Shown: piece by piece, positions 35,441 through 43,901 of the stretch
How positions within the stretch are numbered: position 1 is the stretch's first letter
Layout: each line of letters starts with the position of its first letter
Program-made: the position numbers and the translations under genes
Assembly (NCBI RefSeq): GCF_008042045.1
Contig: NZ_RDBP01000012.1
Coordinates: forward strand, 2,263,898-2,316,358
Direction: 5' to 3'
DNA length: 52,461 bases
Source: Streptomyces sp. T39
GTDB taxonomy: Bacteria > Actinomycetota > Actinomycetes > Streptomycetales > Streptomycetaceae
The notes under the pieces: generated by a model
What the model was told of the DNA's origin: nothing
The model's database searches: none
What the model saw: the letters and a program-made list of their open reading frames with translations, nothing else

Positions 35441-36814
35441 TCAGGAGCAGTACTGCGCCTCCTTGCCGATGGAGCGGTACATGCAGTCGGAGTTCTCCAG
35501 CAGTTGCAGCACCGCGTCGCGGTTGCGGCTGGTCTCGCGCTCGATCACCTCGTCGGGCGGGTAGAAACCACCTCCGCCGAAGCCCGTCGGGTACATCTCG
35601 AAGGTGTAGCCGAAGATCCTCTGGCTGCCCCACAGCCAGTCGTCGATCGAGCCGTCGGTGACGTAGAGGTCGCTGGACTGCTCGGCCGTGTAGCCGTTGC
35701 TGGCCGCCATCTTGCCCCCGACGGCCGCGAAGGCGTCGCGGTCGTCCTTGGTCAGACCGGGGGCGGTGTCGGCGGTCGTGTAGCCGTACGGCCACAGCAC
35801 CAGCTCGCTGTACGTGTGGAAGTCGATGCCGGTCCGGATCTGCTGCTTTCCGCCGACCACCCGGGAGCGCACGAAGTCGGCGACCACCTTCACCTCGGGG
35901 GCGGACTCGGCGGCACGGCCCCGGTAGGTCTCGGAGCCGGTGGAGCCCGAGGAGCCGCCGCAGCAGCCCCACTTGAAGTTCCAGTTGCGGTTCAGGTCGG
36001 TGCCGACGTTCGAGGAACCGCTGTTGGGCTGCCGGTTCTTGCGCCAGCTGCGGTAGGAGCCGGAGGCGATGTCGTACTCGCCGCCGTCCGGGTTGAGGTC
36101 CGGCACGATCCAGATCTCGCGGCCGTTGACGGCATTGGTGATCCGCTGGTCGCTGCCGTAGTCCTCGGAGAACTCCCGCAGCAGGTAGAGCGCCATCTCC
36201 ACGGTCAGGTGCTCACGGGCGTGCTGGTGGTGGGTGAAGAGGACCTCGGGCTCGTTCTCGTCGGCGGTCACGTTGTCGCTGACCTTGATCGCGACGATGT
36301 CCCGGCCCTGGTAGCTCTTGCCGATGACCCGCTTGCTCATGATGGACGGGTTGGCGGCGATCCGCTGGTCGATCTCGGCGGTCATCTCCGCGTAGTTGTG
36401 GTAGCGCGAGTCGGCCGAGGGGAAGTCGAACGGCTGGACGTCCGCCGAGGCGACGCGCCGGTCGGGCGGCCCGGGCAGTTCCTTCAGGGTGTGGCCGAGC
36501 GCGCGCAGCCGCGCGGCCTGTGCGGCGTCGGCGCTGACCACGATCGTGTGGTCGTCCACCTCGTCGATCGAGACACCGGTGGCGGCGACGGCGGTGCGGT
36601 CGGCGACGCTGTCGGGGCCGTGGATCAGGTACTGCCGGGTCCGCTCGGCCTCGTCGGCCGCGGCGCTCCGGGGTGCCGGCCGCTCGGGGGCGGGGGACGC
36701 GCTCGCGGTGAGCGGGACCGCGACGGCGAGGGCCACGACGGCCGCGAGGGCGGCCGACCGTTTTCCGGCCCGGCGCCGGCCGGAGGGGCGCCGGGCGAAG
36801 GGGGGTGTGCGCAT
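35441..36814 (-). CDS. Secreted M14 zinc carboxypeptidase
   Basis: A 457-aa exported peptidase: an Arg-rich signal peptide ([20 protein letters not shown]), a propeptide, then the M14 catalytic domain. Zinc ligands are His and Glu in [14 protein letters not shown] (HxxE) and the distal His in [29 protein letters not shown] and [15 protein letters not shown] show the Arg/Asn substrate contacts; the catalytic Glu is in YTFEMYPTG. It resembles Streptomyces zinc carboxypeptidases of A/B (T) specificity. The start is ATG 36814 with AGGAG 8 bases upstream; the 50 upstream codons are unlikely to be translated. It is monocistronic. Confidence 0.92.
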   Translation of the reverse strand: MRTPPFARRPSGRRRAGKRSAALAAVVALAVAVPLTASASPAPERPAPRSAAADEAERTRQYLIHGPDSVADRTAVAATGVSIDEVDDHTIVVSADAAQAARLRALGHTLKELPGPPDRRVASADVQPFDFPSADSRYHNYAEMTAEIDQRIAANPSIMSKRVIGKSYQGRDIVAIKVSDNVTADENEPEVLFTHHQHAREHLTVEMALYLLREFSEDYGSDQRITNAVNGREIWIVPDLNPDGGEYDIASGSYRSWRKNRQPNSGSSNVGTDLNRNWNFKWGCCGGSSGSTGSETYRGRAAESAPEVKVVADFVRSRVVGGKQQIRTGIDFHTYSELVLWPYGYTTADTAPGLTKDDRDAFAAVGGKMAASNGYTAEQSSDLYVTDGSIDDWLWGSQRIFGYTFEMYPTGFGGGGFYPPDEVIERETSRNRDAVLQLLENSDCMYRSIGKEAQYCS

Positions 36815-37105
36815 GCAAGTGCTCCTGGGGTGTGGGGGGTTGCTCGGGTCGGACGGGTCCGTGCTCCGTGCGGGTGGTGCGTTGCGTGCCGACCCATCGT
36901 CCATTTGTGGCATGTCACGGTCAATAGCTGCGTCGGCCATGACGCACGGACGGCCCGTGCGCACGGACCCGCGGTGGCCCCGCGCACCCGGCCGTCTGCA
37001 CGAGGTCCGCCCCAGTCGATCACCGCAGGCCCTCTTGCGTGATCAAGCGCGCCCCGCTTTCGTGACCCCAGTCACCTGGTGGGACGAGTGGGAAGGCGGC
37101 CGCGC
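36815..37105. other. Divergent intergenic region, M14 peptidase / Nramp-like
   Basis: There are 291 bp without a credible ORF. It includes a locally AT-rich stretch near 36895-36945 (catttgtggcatgtcacgg) that may hold promoter elements. No operator was recognised. Confidence 0.35.
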
Positions 37106-38464
37106 ATGACGGACACGACCGAGGAGAGCACCCCGGGGGCGGTGGGGCCCCGGAAGTCGAGCTGGCGCTACATCGGGCCCGGCATCGTCGTCGCTGCGAC
37201 CGGAGTCGGCGCGGGCGACCTGGTCGCCACCCTCATCGCGGGAAGCACGTTCGGCTACACGCTCATGTGGGCCGCAGTCATCGGCTGCGTCGTCAAGATC
37301 TCCCTCGCCGAGGCCTGCGGACGATGGCACCTGGCCACCGGCCGCACCCTCTTCGACGGCTGGCGCTCCCTCGGGAGCTGGACCACCGTCTACTTCGCGT
37401 TCTACGTGGTCGTCTGGGGCTTCGTCTACGGCGCGACCGCGATGTCCTCCAGCGCACTGCCCATCGTGGCCCTCTTCCCCGACGGCCCCGGTCTCAAGAC
37501 CTGGGCCGTGCTCACGGGGCTGGTCGGTCTGGCCTTCGTCTGGTTCAACCGGTACGCCGTCTTCGAGAAGGTCATGACCGTCCTCATCGGCGTGATGTTC
37601 GTGGTCGTCGTCTACGTCGCGATCCGGGTCGGTCCCGACGTCGGCGCCTCCTTCGCGGGCCTCGCGCCGGTGCTGCCCGACGGCTCCCTGCTCTACACCC
37701 TGGGCCTGATCGGCGGCGTCGGCGGCACCATCACCATGGCCGCCTACGGCTACTGGGTGAACGCCAAGGGGTGGACGGACACCCGCTGGATGAAGGTGAT
37801 GCGCCTGGACAACCGGGTCGCCTACGTCACCACCGGCATCTTCGTCGTCGCCATGCTCGTCGTCGGGGCCGAGCTGCTGCACGCCTCCGAGATCGCCCTC
37901 ACCAAGGGGGACCGGGGCCTGATCGACCTCGGTGCGGTCCTGGAGGAGCGGTACGGCGCCGCGACCGCCAAGCTCTTCCTGGTCGGCTTCTTCGCCACCT
38001 CCTTCTCGTCGCTGATCGGCGTGTGGCACGGCGTCAGCCTGATGTTCGCCGACTTCGTCGAGCGGCTGCGGCGCGACCGCGCCGGGGCGGGTGCCGACGG
38101 CGCGGCCGGCGCCACGAGGAGCGGTGCGCCGGACGCCGCGGAGGGCGGCGCGGACGGTGGCGCGGCTGAGGTGGCGTCGGGCGCCAAGGAGCGGTCGGTG
38201 GCCTTCCGCGGGTACCTGCTGTGGCTGACGTTCCCGCCGATCTCGCTGCTCTTCCTGGACCAGCCGTTCGGTCTCGTGGTGGCGTACGGCGTCCTCGGCG
38301 CCTTCTTCATGCCCTTCCTCGCGCTGACCCTGCTGTGGCTGCTGAACTCCTCGCGCACCCCCGCCGAGTGGCGCAACGGCATCGTCAGCAACGTGATGCT
38401 GGCGGCCGCCGGTCTGCTCTTCGTGGTGCTCTGCGTGCAGCAGGTGCGCGACCTGCCCTGGTGA
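37106..38464 (+). CDS. Nramp-family-like membrane transporter, non-canonical metal site
   Basis: A 452-aa protein with about 11 membrane helices in a LeuT-like layout. It starts WRYIGPGIVVAATGVGAGDLVA, which aligns with Nramp TM1, but the canonical DPGN is replaced by GAGD; the TM6 MPH motif is also absent (GGTITMAAYGYWV). It is therefore an Nramp relative unlikely to move Mn(II) in the standard way. A Gly/Ala-rich cytoplasmic insert (about residues 330-365) is unusual. The start is ATG 37106; the ribosome site GGAAGG is 10-11 bases away. It is monocistronic and followed by a strong terminator. Confidence 0.8.
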   Translation: MTDTTEESTPGAVGPRKSSWRYIGPGIVVAATGVGAGDLVATLIAGSTFGYTLMWAAVIGCVVKISLAEACGRWHLATGRTLFDGWRSLGSWTTVYFAFYVVVWGFVYGATAMSSSALPIVALFPDGPGLKTWAVLTGLVGLAFVWFNRYAVFEKVMTVLIGVMFVVVVYVAIRVGPDVGASFAGLAPVLPDGSLLYTLGLIGGVGGTITMAAYGYWVNAKGWTDTRWMKVMRLDNRVAYVTTGIFVVAMLVVGAELLHASEIALTKGDRGLIDLGAVLEERYGAATAKLFLVGFFATSFSSLIGVWHGVSLMFADFVERLRRDRAGAGADGAAGATRSGAPDAAEGGADGGAAEVASGAKERSVAFRGYLLWLTFPPISLLFLDQPFGLVVAYGVLGAFFMPFLALTLLWLLNSSRTPAEWRNGIVSNVMLAAAGLLFVVLCVQQVRDLPW

Positions 38465-38486
38465 CCCGCGCCGTGCCGTCGCACGG

Positions 38487-38528
38487 CGAGGGCCCGCACC
38501 GCCGGGGGAGCGGTGGTGCGGGCCCTCG
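38487..38528. terminator. Bidirectional terminator, Nramp-like / chitinase
   Basis: CGAGGGCCCGCACC pairs with GGTGCGGGCCCTCG (14 bp, further partial pairing inside) between convergent genes ending at 38464 and 38544. Confidence 0.8.
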
Positions 38529-38543
38529 TCGACCGGTGTGCCG

Positions 38544-40241
38544 TTACGGCAGGTTGTGCACGTGCGGACCGACCGCGTTGGACCAGGCGTTGCCCGCGGT
38601 CGCGTCCCAGTTGGTGGACCAGGTCATCGCGCCGCGCAGGGACGGGTAGGTCCTCGACGGCTTGAAGGCGCCGCAGCCGGTGCCCCGGGCCAGGCAGTCC
38701 AGGGCGTTCTTCACGACGGACGGGTCGACGTAGCCGCTGCCGGCGCCGCGCGTCGACGCGGGCACCCCGAGTCCGACCTGGGAGGGGTCGAGACCGCCCT
38801 CCAGCTGGATGCAGGCGAGCGCGGTGAGGAAGTCCACCGAGCCCTGCGAGTACACCTTGCCGTCGCAGCCGAGCATCGAACCGCTGTTGTAGTACTGCAT
38901 GTTGACGACCGTGAGGATGTCCTTCACGGCGAGCGCCAGCTTGAAGTACTCGGTGTTCGTGTTCTGCATGTCGATGGTCTGCGGGGCCATGGTCAGGACC
39001 ATCGAGGAGCCCGCCTTGGCCGACAGCTGGCGCAGCGCCTTGGTCAGGTAGGTCGAGTTGATGCCGTGCTCCAGGTCGATGTCGACACCGCTGAAGCCGT
39101 ACTCCTGCATCAGCGCCCAGGCGCTGTTGGCGAAGGCGGTCGCGGAGGCGTCGCTGTTGACGGTGACGTTGCCCTTCTCGCCGCCCACCGAGATGATCAC
39201 CGACTTGCCGGCGGCCTTCTTGGCGGCGACGTCCGCCTTGAACTCGTCCACGGACCCGTAGCCGACCGCCGGGTCGAGGTTGAAGACGATCTGGCCCGGT
39301 GTGGCCGTGGAGTCGGCGAAGGAGACCGCGATGATGTCGTACTGCGCCTGCACGTCACGGAGCTTCTGGACCGTCGCGCCGTTGTTGAAGTTCTGCCAGT
39401 AGCCCGTCAGCGCGTGCTTCGGCACCGCCGGGTTGCCCGGGTTGCCGGTGCTCTTGCTGGTCCGGCCGGTGACGGCGGCGGACTTGGCGGACTCGCCCGC
39501 CGCGTTGGTCGCGGAGACCTGGAACTGGTACGCGGTGTCGGCGGCGAGCCCGGTCACCGTGGCGGAGGAACCGCTCACGGACTGGACCCTCGTGCCGTCG
39601 CGGTACACGTGGTAGCCGGTGGCGCCGGAGACCGCGCCCCAGCTCAGGGCCACGGACGAGGTCGTCACGGTGCCGACCGAGGGGGCGCCCGGGGCCGGGG
39701 GCACGACCGGGTCGGGGTCGGTGCCGCCGCCGCCGTCGGGGCCGAAGACGCTCACGTCGTCGACGTGGTAGGCGGGGGTGCCGTACCAGCCGTGGGTGTA
39801 CACGGTGACCGAGGTGGTGTTCGGGCCGGTGGTGAAGGTGGTGGAGAGCTTCGTCCAGTCGCCGCCGGGCGTCCAGGTGGACACGTCGGTGGTGCCGGTG
39901 CCGCTCGCGCCCAGGTAGGCGAGACCGCCCTGGACCCAGGCGCTGGTCGTGTAGGTCGAGTTGGGCTTCACGGTCACGCTCTGGCTGCACCGGGCGTTGT
40001 CCATGCCGGCGGGCGTGGCCTTCAGGGCGCCCGCGCCGGTGCGCACGGGGGAGGAGACGGCGGAGCCGCTGCCGGCGGAGCAGGTCCAGTTGCTCAGCCC
40101 GGTCTCGAAGCCGGCGTTCTTGACGACGTTGACGTCGGCGGCCTGGGCGGTGCCTGCCGTGCCCAGGAGACACAGTCCGGTGCCGACGGCGAGCGCGACG
40201 CCGGCGCCCACCAATCTGCGGGCGGGTGAGGTGCGGTCCAC
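38544..40241 (-). CDS. Secreted GH18 chitinase with N-terminal carbohydrate-binding and FnIII domains
   Basis: A 565-aa exported enzyme: signal peptide to about AQAAD; a CenC/CBM-like domain (VVKNAGFETGLSNWTC to YHVDDVSVFG); a linker; one fibronectin type III domain (APGAPSVGTVTTSSVALSWG); then the GH18 barrel. The catalytic motif reads YGFSGVDIDLEHG, the DxxDxDxE box with Glu as acid. It degrades chitin. The start is GTG 40241 with GGAGG about 6 bases upstream. The promoter carries a DasR-type site, so induction by GlcNAc or chitin breakdown is expected (known for Streptomyces chitinases). Confidence 0.94.
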   Translation of the reverse strand: MDRTSPARRLVGAGVALAVGTGLCLLGTAGTAQAADVNVVKNAGFETGLSNWTCSAGSGSAVSSPVRTGAGALKATPAGMDNARCSQSVTVKPNSTYTTSAWVQGGLAYLGASGTGTTDVSTWTPGGDWTKLSTTFTTGPNTTSVTVYTHGWYGTPAYHVDDVSVFGPDGGGGTDPDPVVPPAPGAPSVGTVTTSSVALSWGAVSGATGYHVYRDGTRVQSVSGSSATVTGLAADTAYQFQVSATNAAGESAKSAAVTGRTSKSTGNPGNPAVPKHALTGYWQNFNNGATVQKLRDVQAQYDIIAVSFADSTATPGQIVFNLDPAVGYGSVDEFKADVAAKKAAGKSVIISVGGEKGNVTVNSDASATAFANSAWALMQEYGFSGVDIDLEHGINSTYLTKALRQLSAKAGSSMVLTMAPQTIDMQNTNTEYFKLALAVKDILTVVNMQYYNSGSMLGCDGKVYSQGSVDFLTALACIQLEGGLDPSQVGLGVPASTRGAGSGYVDPSVVKNALDCLARGTGCGAFKPSRTYPSLRGAMTWSTNWDATAGNAWSNAVGPHVHNLP

Positions 40242-40347
40242 TTGCGTCCTCCGGTGGGGGAGTCGGGGGGTACGGGAGGTTGCCGGAGACCCGGCACCGG
40301 GGCTCCCGGAGCCGGGGCACCGAACGGTGGCCACCGTGGAGGTACAA

Positions 40348-40374
40348 GCTGGTCCAGACCAATTGGGTTGTCAA
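40348..40374 (-). promoter_or_regulatory. Chitinase promoter with DasR response element
   Basis: GCTGGTCCAGACCAAT (40348-40363) matches the DasR dre consensus (ACTGGTCTAGACCAGT) at 13 of 16 positions by my count. A consensus -35, TTGACA on the minus strand (40374-40369), lies 5 bp away, so bound DasR would block the promoter. Confidence 0.75.
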
Positions 40375-40400
40375 GACCTCTGGCGCAAGGTGAGGCCCCG

Positions 40401-40847
40401 TCAGTCCTCCTCCTGGAGACGGTCGGCGGCCCATCCGGCGACACACCCCAGCGCCAGGACGGCACTGGACATCAGCACGCCCTCGGCCGCGAGCTCCGGT
40501 CCCTGGAGGGTCAGATTCAGCGCCTGCGCGGCGAGGGGCACCGCGAGCACCGCGAGGAGATGGCGGACCGTCCGGTGGCGGTACGGCGGCCGGTGCAGCC
40601 GTCCCGCCGCCCACACGGCCAGCGCCACGCAGAGCGCGTTGGGCAGATGGATCAGCAGCAGACGGCCGGCGAACGACGCCGTCCGGTCCTCCGTGCCGAA
40701 CTGCTCCCAGACCAGCGTGACCTGCACGTACTCGGTGAAGAGCAGCACGACGATGCCCGCCGCCCACGCCTTCGTCAGCGCGAGGAACCCCGCCCCGCGG
40801 CCGTCGTCGTACCGGGCGGGGGCCCCGGGATGGTCGTAGCGCGTCAT
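40401..40847 (-). CDS. Small integral membrane protein, 148 aa
   Basis: It has four hydrophobic segments: AWAAGIVVLLFTEYVQVTLVW, LLLIHLPNALCVALAVWAAG-like, HLLAVLAVPLAAQALNL and GVLMSSAVLALGCVAGWAA. There is no motif I recognise. The start is ATG 40847 with GAGGAAGG upstream. It may be co-transcribed with the DUF3592 gene 91 bp upstream. Its stop lies 27 bp from the chitinase -35, so the two units are separate but close. Confidence 0.7.
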   Translation of the reverse strand: MTRYDHPGAPARYDDGRGAGFLALTKAWAAGIVVLLFTEYVQVTLVWEQFGTEDRTASFAGRLLLIHLPNALCVALAVWAAGRLHRPPYRHRTVRHLLAVLAVPLAAQALNLTLQGPELAAEGVLMSSAVLALGCVAGWAADRLQEED

Positions 40848-40938
40848 GTGCCTGCCTTCCTCGTCGTACCTGTGGGGGGAGTCGCCGGCCGCCGTGCGGA
40901 CGGTGCGCCGGCCCGGCGCGCGGGCCGCCCCGGCCGGC

Positions 40939-41364
40939 TCACGGCAGCCCGGCGAGGAACGCCGCCGCGCAGCCGGCGGTGACCAGCGCGCAGCCGCCGG
41001 CGAACACGGCACCCCGCAGGACCGGCGACCGCCCGCAGGGACCGGCGACGCTCGCCGAACCGCGGGGGTCCTCCGGCCGGTAGCGCACGGTCACGGGGGT
41101 CCCGCTGCTCATCGGATACGGGCTGAAGTCCTCGAACTCGACCACCTCGCCGGCCGCCGTGCGGAACGAGAACCAGTGCCGTGCGGTCCCGGCGCGGCGG
41201 GGCGCCCCCGGCTCGACGCGCACGCACTCGCCGCCGGTGGTGACGGCACGGCGGCCGGCCCGCAGCAGCCCCGCGAGACGCCGCGCCCAGGCCGCCGTGA
41301 GCGCGCCCAGGAGCACGGTCGTCACCCCGAGGAGGAGGTGGCCGTCCGCCGCTTCCGCCGTCAT
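40939..41364 (-). CDS. DUF3592-like membrane protein
   Basis: A 141-aa protein with an N-terminal membrane helix (LLLGVTTVLLGALTAAWA), an extracytoplasmic beta domain (HWFSFRTAAGEVVEFEDF, GTPVTVRYRPEDPRGSAS) and a C-terminal helix (GGCALVTAGCAAAFLAGL). The VTVRYRPEDP block is the hallmark of DUF3592, whose function is unknown. The start is ATG 41364. It lies in a loose minus-strand run with a lipoprotein upstream (73-bp gap) and a membrane protein downstream. Confidence 0.8.
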   Translation of the reverse strand: MTAEAADGHLLLGVTTVLLGALTAAWARRLAGLLRAGRRAVTTGGECVRVEPGAPRRAGTARHWFSFRTAAGEVVEFEDFSPYPMSSGTPVTVRYRPEDPRGSASVAGPCGRSPVLRGAVFAGGCALVTAGCAAAFLAGLP

Positions 41365-41437
41365 CGGTCCACCCCCGTCCGCGGTCGCCGTGCGCCGCCC
41401 CGCCGTCGCTGTCTTCGCCGTGCTGCCGGTGGCCGGG

Positions 41438-42049
41438 CTACTCGACCGCGATGCTGTCGAGGATCCGCTTCAGGTCCGCGTCGGAGAGCGCGCCCTGCGC
41501 CGCGTCCACCCGCACCGCGTACGCCGTGTCCGCGGAGTCGAGCCCCGCGACGATCACGCCGTCGACCCGGGTGCCCTCGGCCGGGGTGCCCGGCTCCCCG
41601 GACGACGTGAAGGCGAAGTCGATCCGCCTGGCGTCCCGCACCTTCTCCCCGCCCGCGACCCGTACGTCCCGCTGACCCTCCACCGTCGCGCCGAGCGCGA
41701 TGCCCGCCTCCGCGCCGATCGCGGCCTGCTCGGCCGTCCGGGCGTTGGTGAAGCCCAGCTGGACGGTGATCGTCGCCACCGTCCGGCCGCCCTCCTCCAG
41801 CGTCGCGGCCGCCGCGTTGTACCTGCTCCGCTCACCGGGGCCCTGCTCGGTGAAGGAGGGGGGCCGGGCCACCTCGACGGAGTCCGTCCGCATGACCTGC
41901 CACCCCTCGGGCACCGGTGCGCCCGCCGGATCGTTCCCGCACGCGGTGACGAGCAGGGCGAGCGCGGCCAGGTGCGCCGCGAACCCGGCCCGCCGCGCGC
42001 CCCGGCGTCCTGCGCCGCCGCCCGTCCGGCTGATGACTGTGCTGCTCAT
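41438..42049 (-). CDS. Lipoprotein of unknown function, co-transcribed with the pilin-like gene
   Basis: A 203-aa protein with a lipobox (ALALLVTAC, lipidated Cys about residue 37). The body reads like a compact alpha/beta domain: VPEGWQVMRTDSVEVARPPS, ATITVQLGFTNARTAEQAA, VRDARRIDFAFTSSGE, and SDADLKRILDSIAVE at the end. This resembles small substrate-binding or PsbP-like folds, but no family is assigned. The start is ATG 42049 with GAGGGGAG 8 bases upstream. It follows the pilin-like gene by 25 bp, so the two are probably one operon; a role as a membrane anchor or assembly factor is inferred. Confidence 0.75.
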   Translation of the reverse strand: MSSTVISRTGGGAGRRGARRAGFAAHLAALALLVTACGNDPAGAPVPEGWQVMRTDSVEVARPPSFTEQGPGERSRYNAAAATLEEGGRTVATITVQLGFTNARTAEQAAIGAEAGIALGATVEGQRDVRVAGGEKVRDARRIDFAFTSSGEPGTPAEGTRVDGVIVAGLDSADTAYAVRVDAAQGALSDADLKRILDSIAVE

Positions 42050-42074
42050 GGTGTGTGCGCTCCCCTCGGCCCGG

Positions 42075-43574
42075 TCAGTTCGCACAGTAGCTGTACGGCA
42101 TGTAGTCACGGCTGTTCCCGTGGGGAGCCCCGAGGAACTCGGCGTCGTCCAGGGTCTCCTCCTTCTTCTCGGTCGACACCGAGAAGCCGAGGCTCAGGCC
42201 CAGGTTGAGCTCGAAGCCGTACTCGGCCGCCTGGATCTGCCCCGTGTACGTCGTCCGGCTCGACAGGCCCTCGTCGAAGAGCAGCTGCCCGAAGGGGTCG
42301 TCGGCGCCCGGCCGGGTCGTGGGCGCCTTGTCGGAGAACATGTACGCGAACGGCGCGCCCCGGTCGCCCCCGCCGTCCAGCCACGCCTGGGCGATCGCCC
42401 GCTGCTCGGCGCCCTCGGCACCCGGCTTCAGGACGACCGAGTTGGTGACGACCTCGATCCCGGTCGTCTGGTCGGCGCCCTTCACGCCGCCGCTGCCGCC
42501 GCGCTTGTCGTCACCGGACTTCCCGTTGTCCCCGCCCACCTTCGCGCCGTCCTTCGTGGCGCCCTTCTCGACGGTGCGGGTCATGTCGATGCGCAGCAGT
42601 TCGCCGGTCTTCTTGTCGTGGGTGACGGTGATCGTGCCCGTCTGCGTCGTGGACGCCGACGCCTCCCCGCTGATCGGCCCCGCCTCGTACCCCACCTTGG
42701 TGCCGTACTCGATGGCGGCCGAGTACGTGTAGGACTTGGTGCCCTTGTGGTTGTTGTCGGTCCAGGTGACCTCGGGCGCGAACTTGAAGTTGCCCCCGAG
42801 GGTGGCGGAGAGCTTCTTGTCGTCCCCGGCGCCGATCTTGATGCCGCCGGCGGCGCTCGCCTCGAAGCCGACCTTGCCGTAGCTGATGTGCCGGTCGCCG
42901 AGCTTCTCCTCGATCCGGTTGCGCAGCTTCTCCTCCTCGGCCATGGGGCCCTTGCCGAAGAGGTACAGCAGGCTGTTCCCGAGTCCGCCGCCGCGCGAGT
43001 TGGCGTGCCGGTTGGCGAGTTCGTAGGTCTTCAGGCTCTCGATGTCGTCCCGGAACGCCTGCGCGTCCGCCTCGCTGTCGAAGACCCAGGTGTCGCCGTT
43101 GGTCACCTTGATCCCGGCCCCCAGCTCGACCTTGTCCGACCCGAACTTCCCGACCTTCGCCCCGGGCTTCCAGTCCTTCTTCGCGGCGATCGACGCGGCG
43201 TCGGTGAACGTCATGGTGACCTGCTTGTCGTTCTCGTCGACCTTCCCGTCGCCGTTGACGTCGGTCTTCGCCTGGAACGTCTGCTGCTGGAAGCCGTACT
43301 CCTCACCCCATTCGATGAAGAGCACCTTGGCCTTCGCCCCGGCCTTGTCGCTGAACGACGAGACCTGGCAGAGGGGCGGCTCGTAGTCGGCGTCGGTGCG
43401 GGGTGCCGCCCGGTCGTCCGCGGATCCGTCGCAGGCCGCGCCGTCGATCGCGCAGATGATCTTCTGGGTGATGGCGGCACCTATTCCGGAACCCGTCACG
43501 GCTCCGACGAGCGTGGCGACGACCACCACGACGCCGAGGTACTCGGTCGCCGTCGCCCCCCGGTCACGTCTCAT
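42075..43574 (-). CDS. Large secreted protein with Flp-pilin-type N-terminus and EF-hand loop
   Basis: A 499-aa protein. Residues 1-36 look like a class III (Flp/Tad) prepilin: charged RRDRG, predicted cleavage G6|A7, TATEYLG with Glu at +5, and a hydrophobic helix to about residue 36. The rest is large and hydrophilic: an EF-hand/dockerin-type loop at residues 105-116 (D-x-N-x-D-G-x-x-D-x-x-D), many Gly/Lys/Asp, beta-repeat-like stretches such as KSYTYSAAIEYGTKVGYEAG, and cysteines near both ends. Flp pilins are usually 50-80 aa, so this is unusual. It is divergent from the Tad operon; ATG 43574 has AAAGGGGG upstream. A tip or adhesin pilin is inferred. Confidence 0.75.
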   Translation of the reverse strand: MRRDRGATATEYLGVVVVVATLVGAVTGSGIGAAITQKIICAIDGAACDGSADDRAAPRTDADYEPPLCQVSSFSDKAGAKAKVLFIEWGEEYGFQQQTFQAKTDVNGDGKVDENDKQVTMTFTDAASIAAKKDWKPGAKVGKFGSDKVELGAGIKVTNGDTWVFDSEADAQAFRDDIESLKTYELANRHANSRGGGLGNSLLYLFGKGPMAEEEKLRNRIEEKLGDRHISYGKVGFEASAAGGIKIGAGDDKKLSATLGGNFKFAPEVTWTDNNHKGTKSYTYSAAIEYGTKVGYEAGPISGEASASTTQTGTITVTHDKKTGELLRIDMTRTVEKGATKDGAKVGGDNGKSGDDKRGGSGGVKGADQTTGIEVVTNSVVLKPGAEGAEQRAIAQAWLDGGGDRGAPFAYMFSDKAPTTRPGADDPFGQLLFDEGLSSRTTYTGQIQAAEYGFELNLGLSLGFSVSTEKKEETLDDAEFLGAPHGNSRDYMPYSYCAN

Positions 43575-43901
43575 CGGACGCCCCCTTTCCCAGGTCACAC
43601 GCATGCTTCGCACACGGAATCGGAATCGGAGCGTACGCACGCGGTCCGGTGCCTGGCGTGGGCCTGAGGACCCAATGGGGGCCCAAACAGCAGAATCGAT
43701 TGACCGCAATTCAGCGCCATGTGACAGGAGTTGACGAACGACTGTTTTCTCCGTGTTTCCCGGGCCGTGCGGGTCACGGGTTGTCCGCGGGGGGTCTGAA
43801 AACTGTTCTCTGCCCCGAAGGACCTGGCTAGAGTGCAGACAGGAGCACGAGCAGTGGAGAAGCGGCGGCCGGATTCCCGGCGGCCGGATCCGAACGGGGA
43901 A
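43575..43901. promoter_or_regulatory. Divergent promoter region of the pilin-like and Tad operons
   Basis: There are 327 bp. For the Tad side, TAGAGT (43829-43834) is a plausible -10, with TTCTCT 17 bp upstream as a poor -35. Transcription would start after the GTG at 43833, supporting the ATG at 43902 as the first gene start. 43680-43760 is AT-richer than its surroundings. Confidence 0.4.

Noticed and set aside
35369..37042. 557-codon plus-strand frame opposite the M14 peptidase
   Set aside because: Antisense shadow; the opposite strand has intact zinc ligands and a signal peptide.
42075..43574. Pilin-like protein as a dockerin/cellulosome component
   Set aside because: Only one EF-hand-type loop is present; dockerins carry two, and no cohesin gene is nearby.
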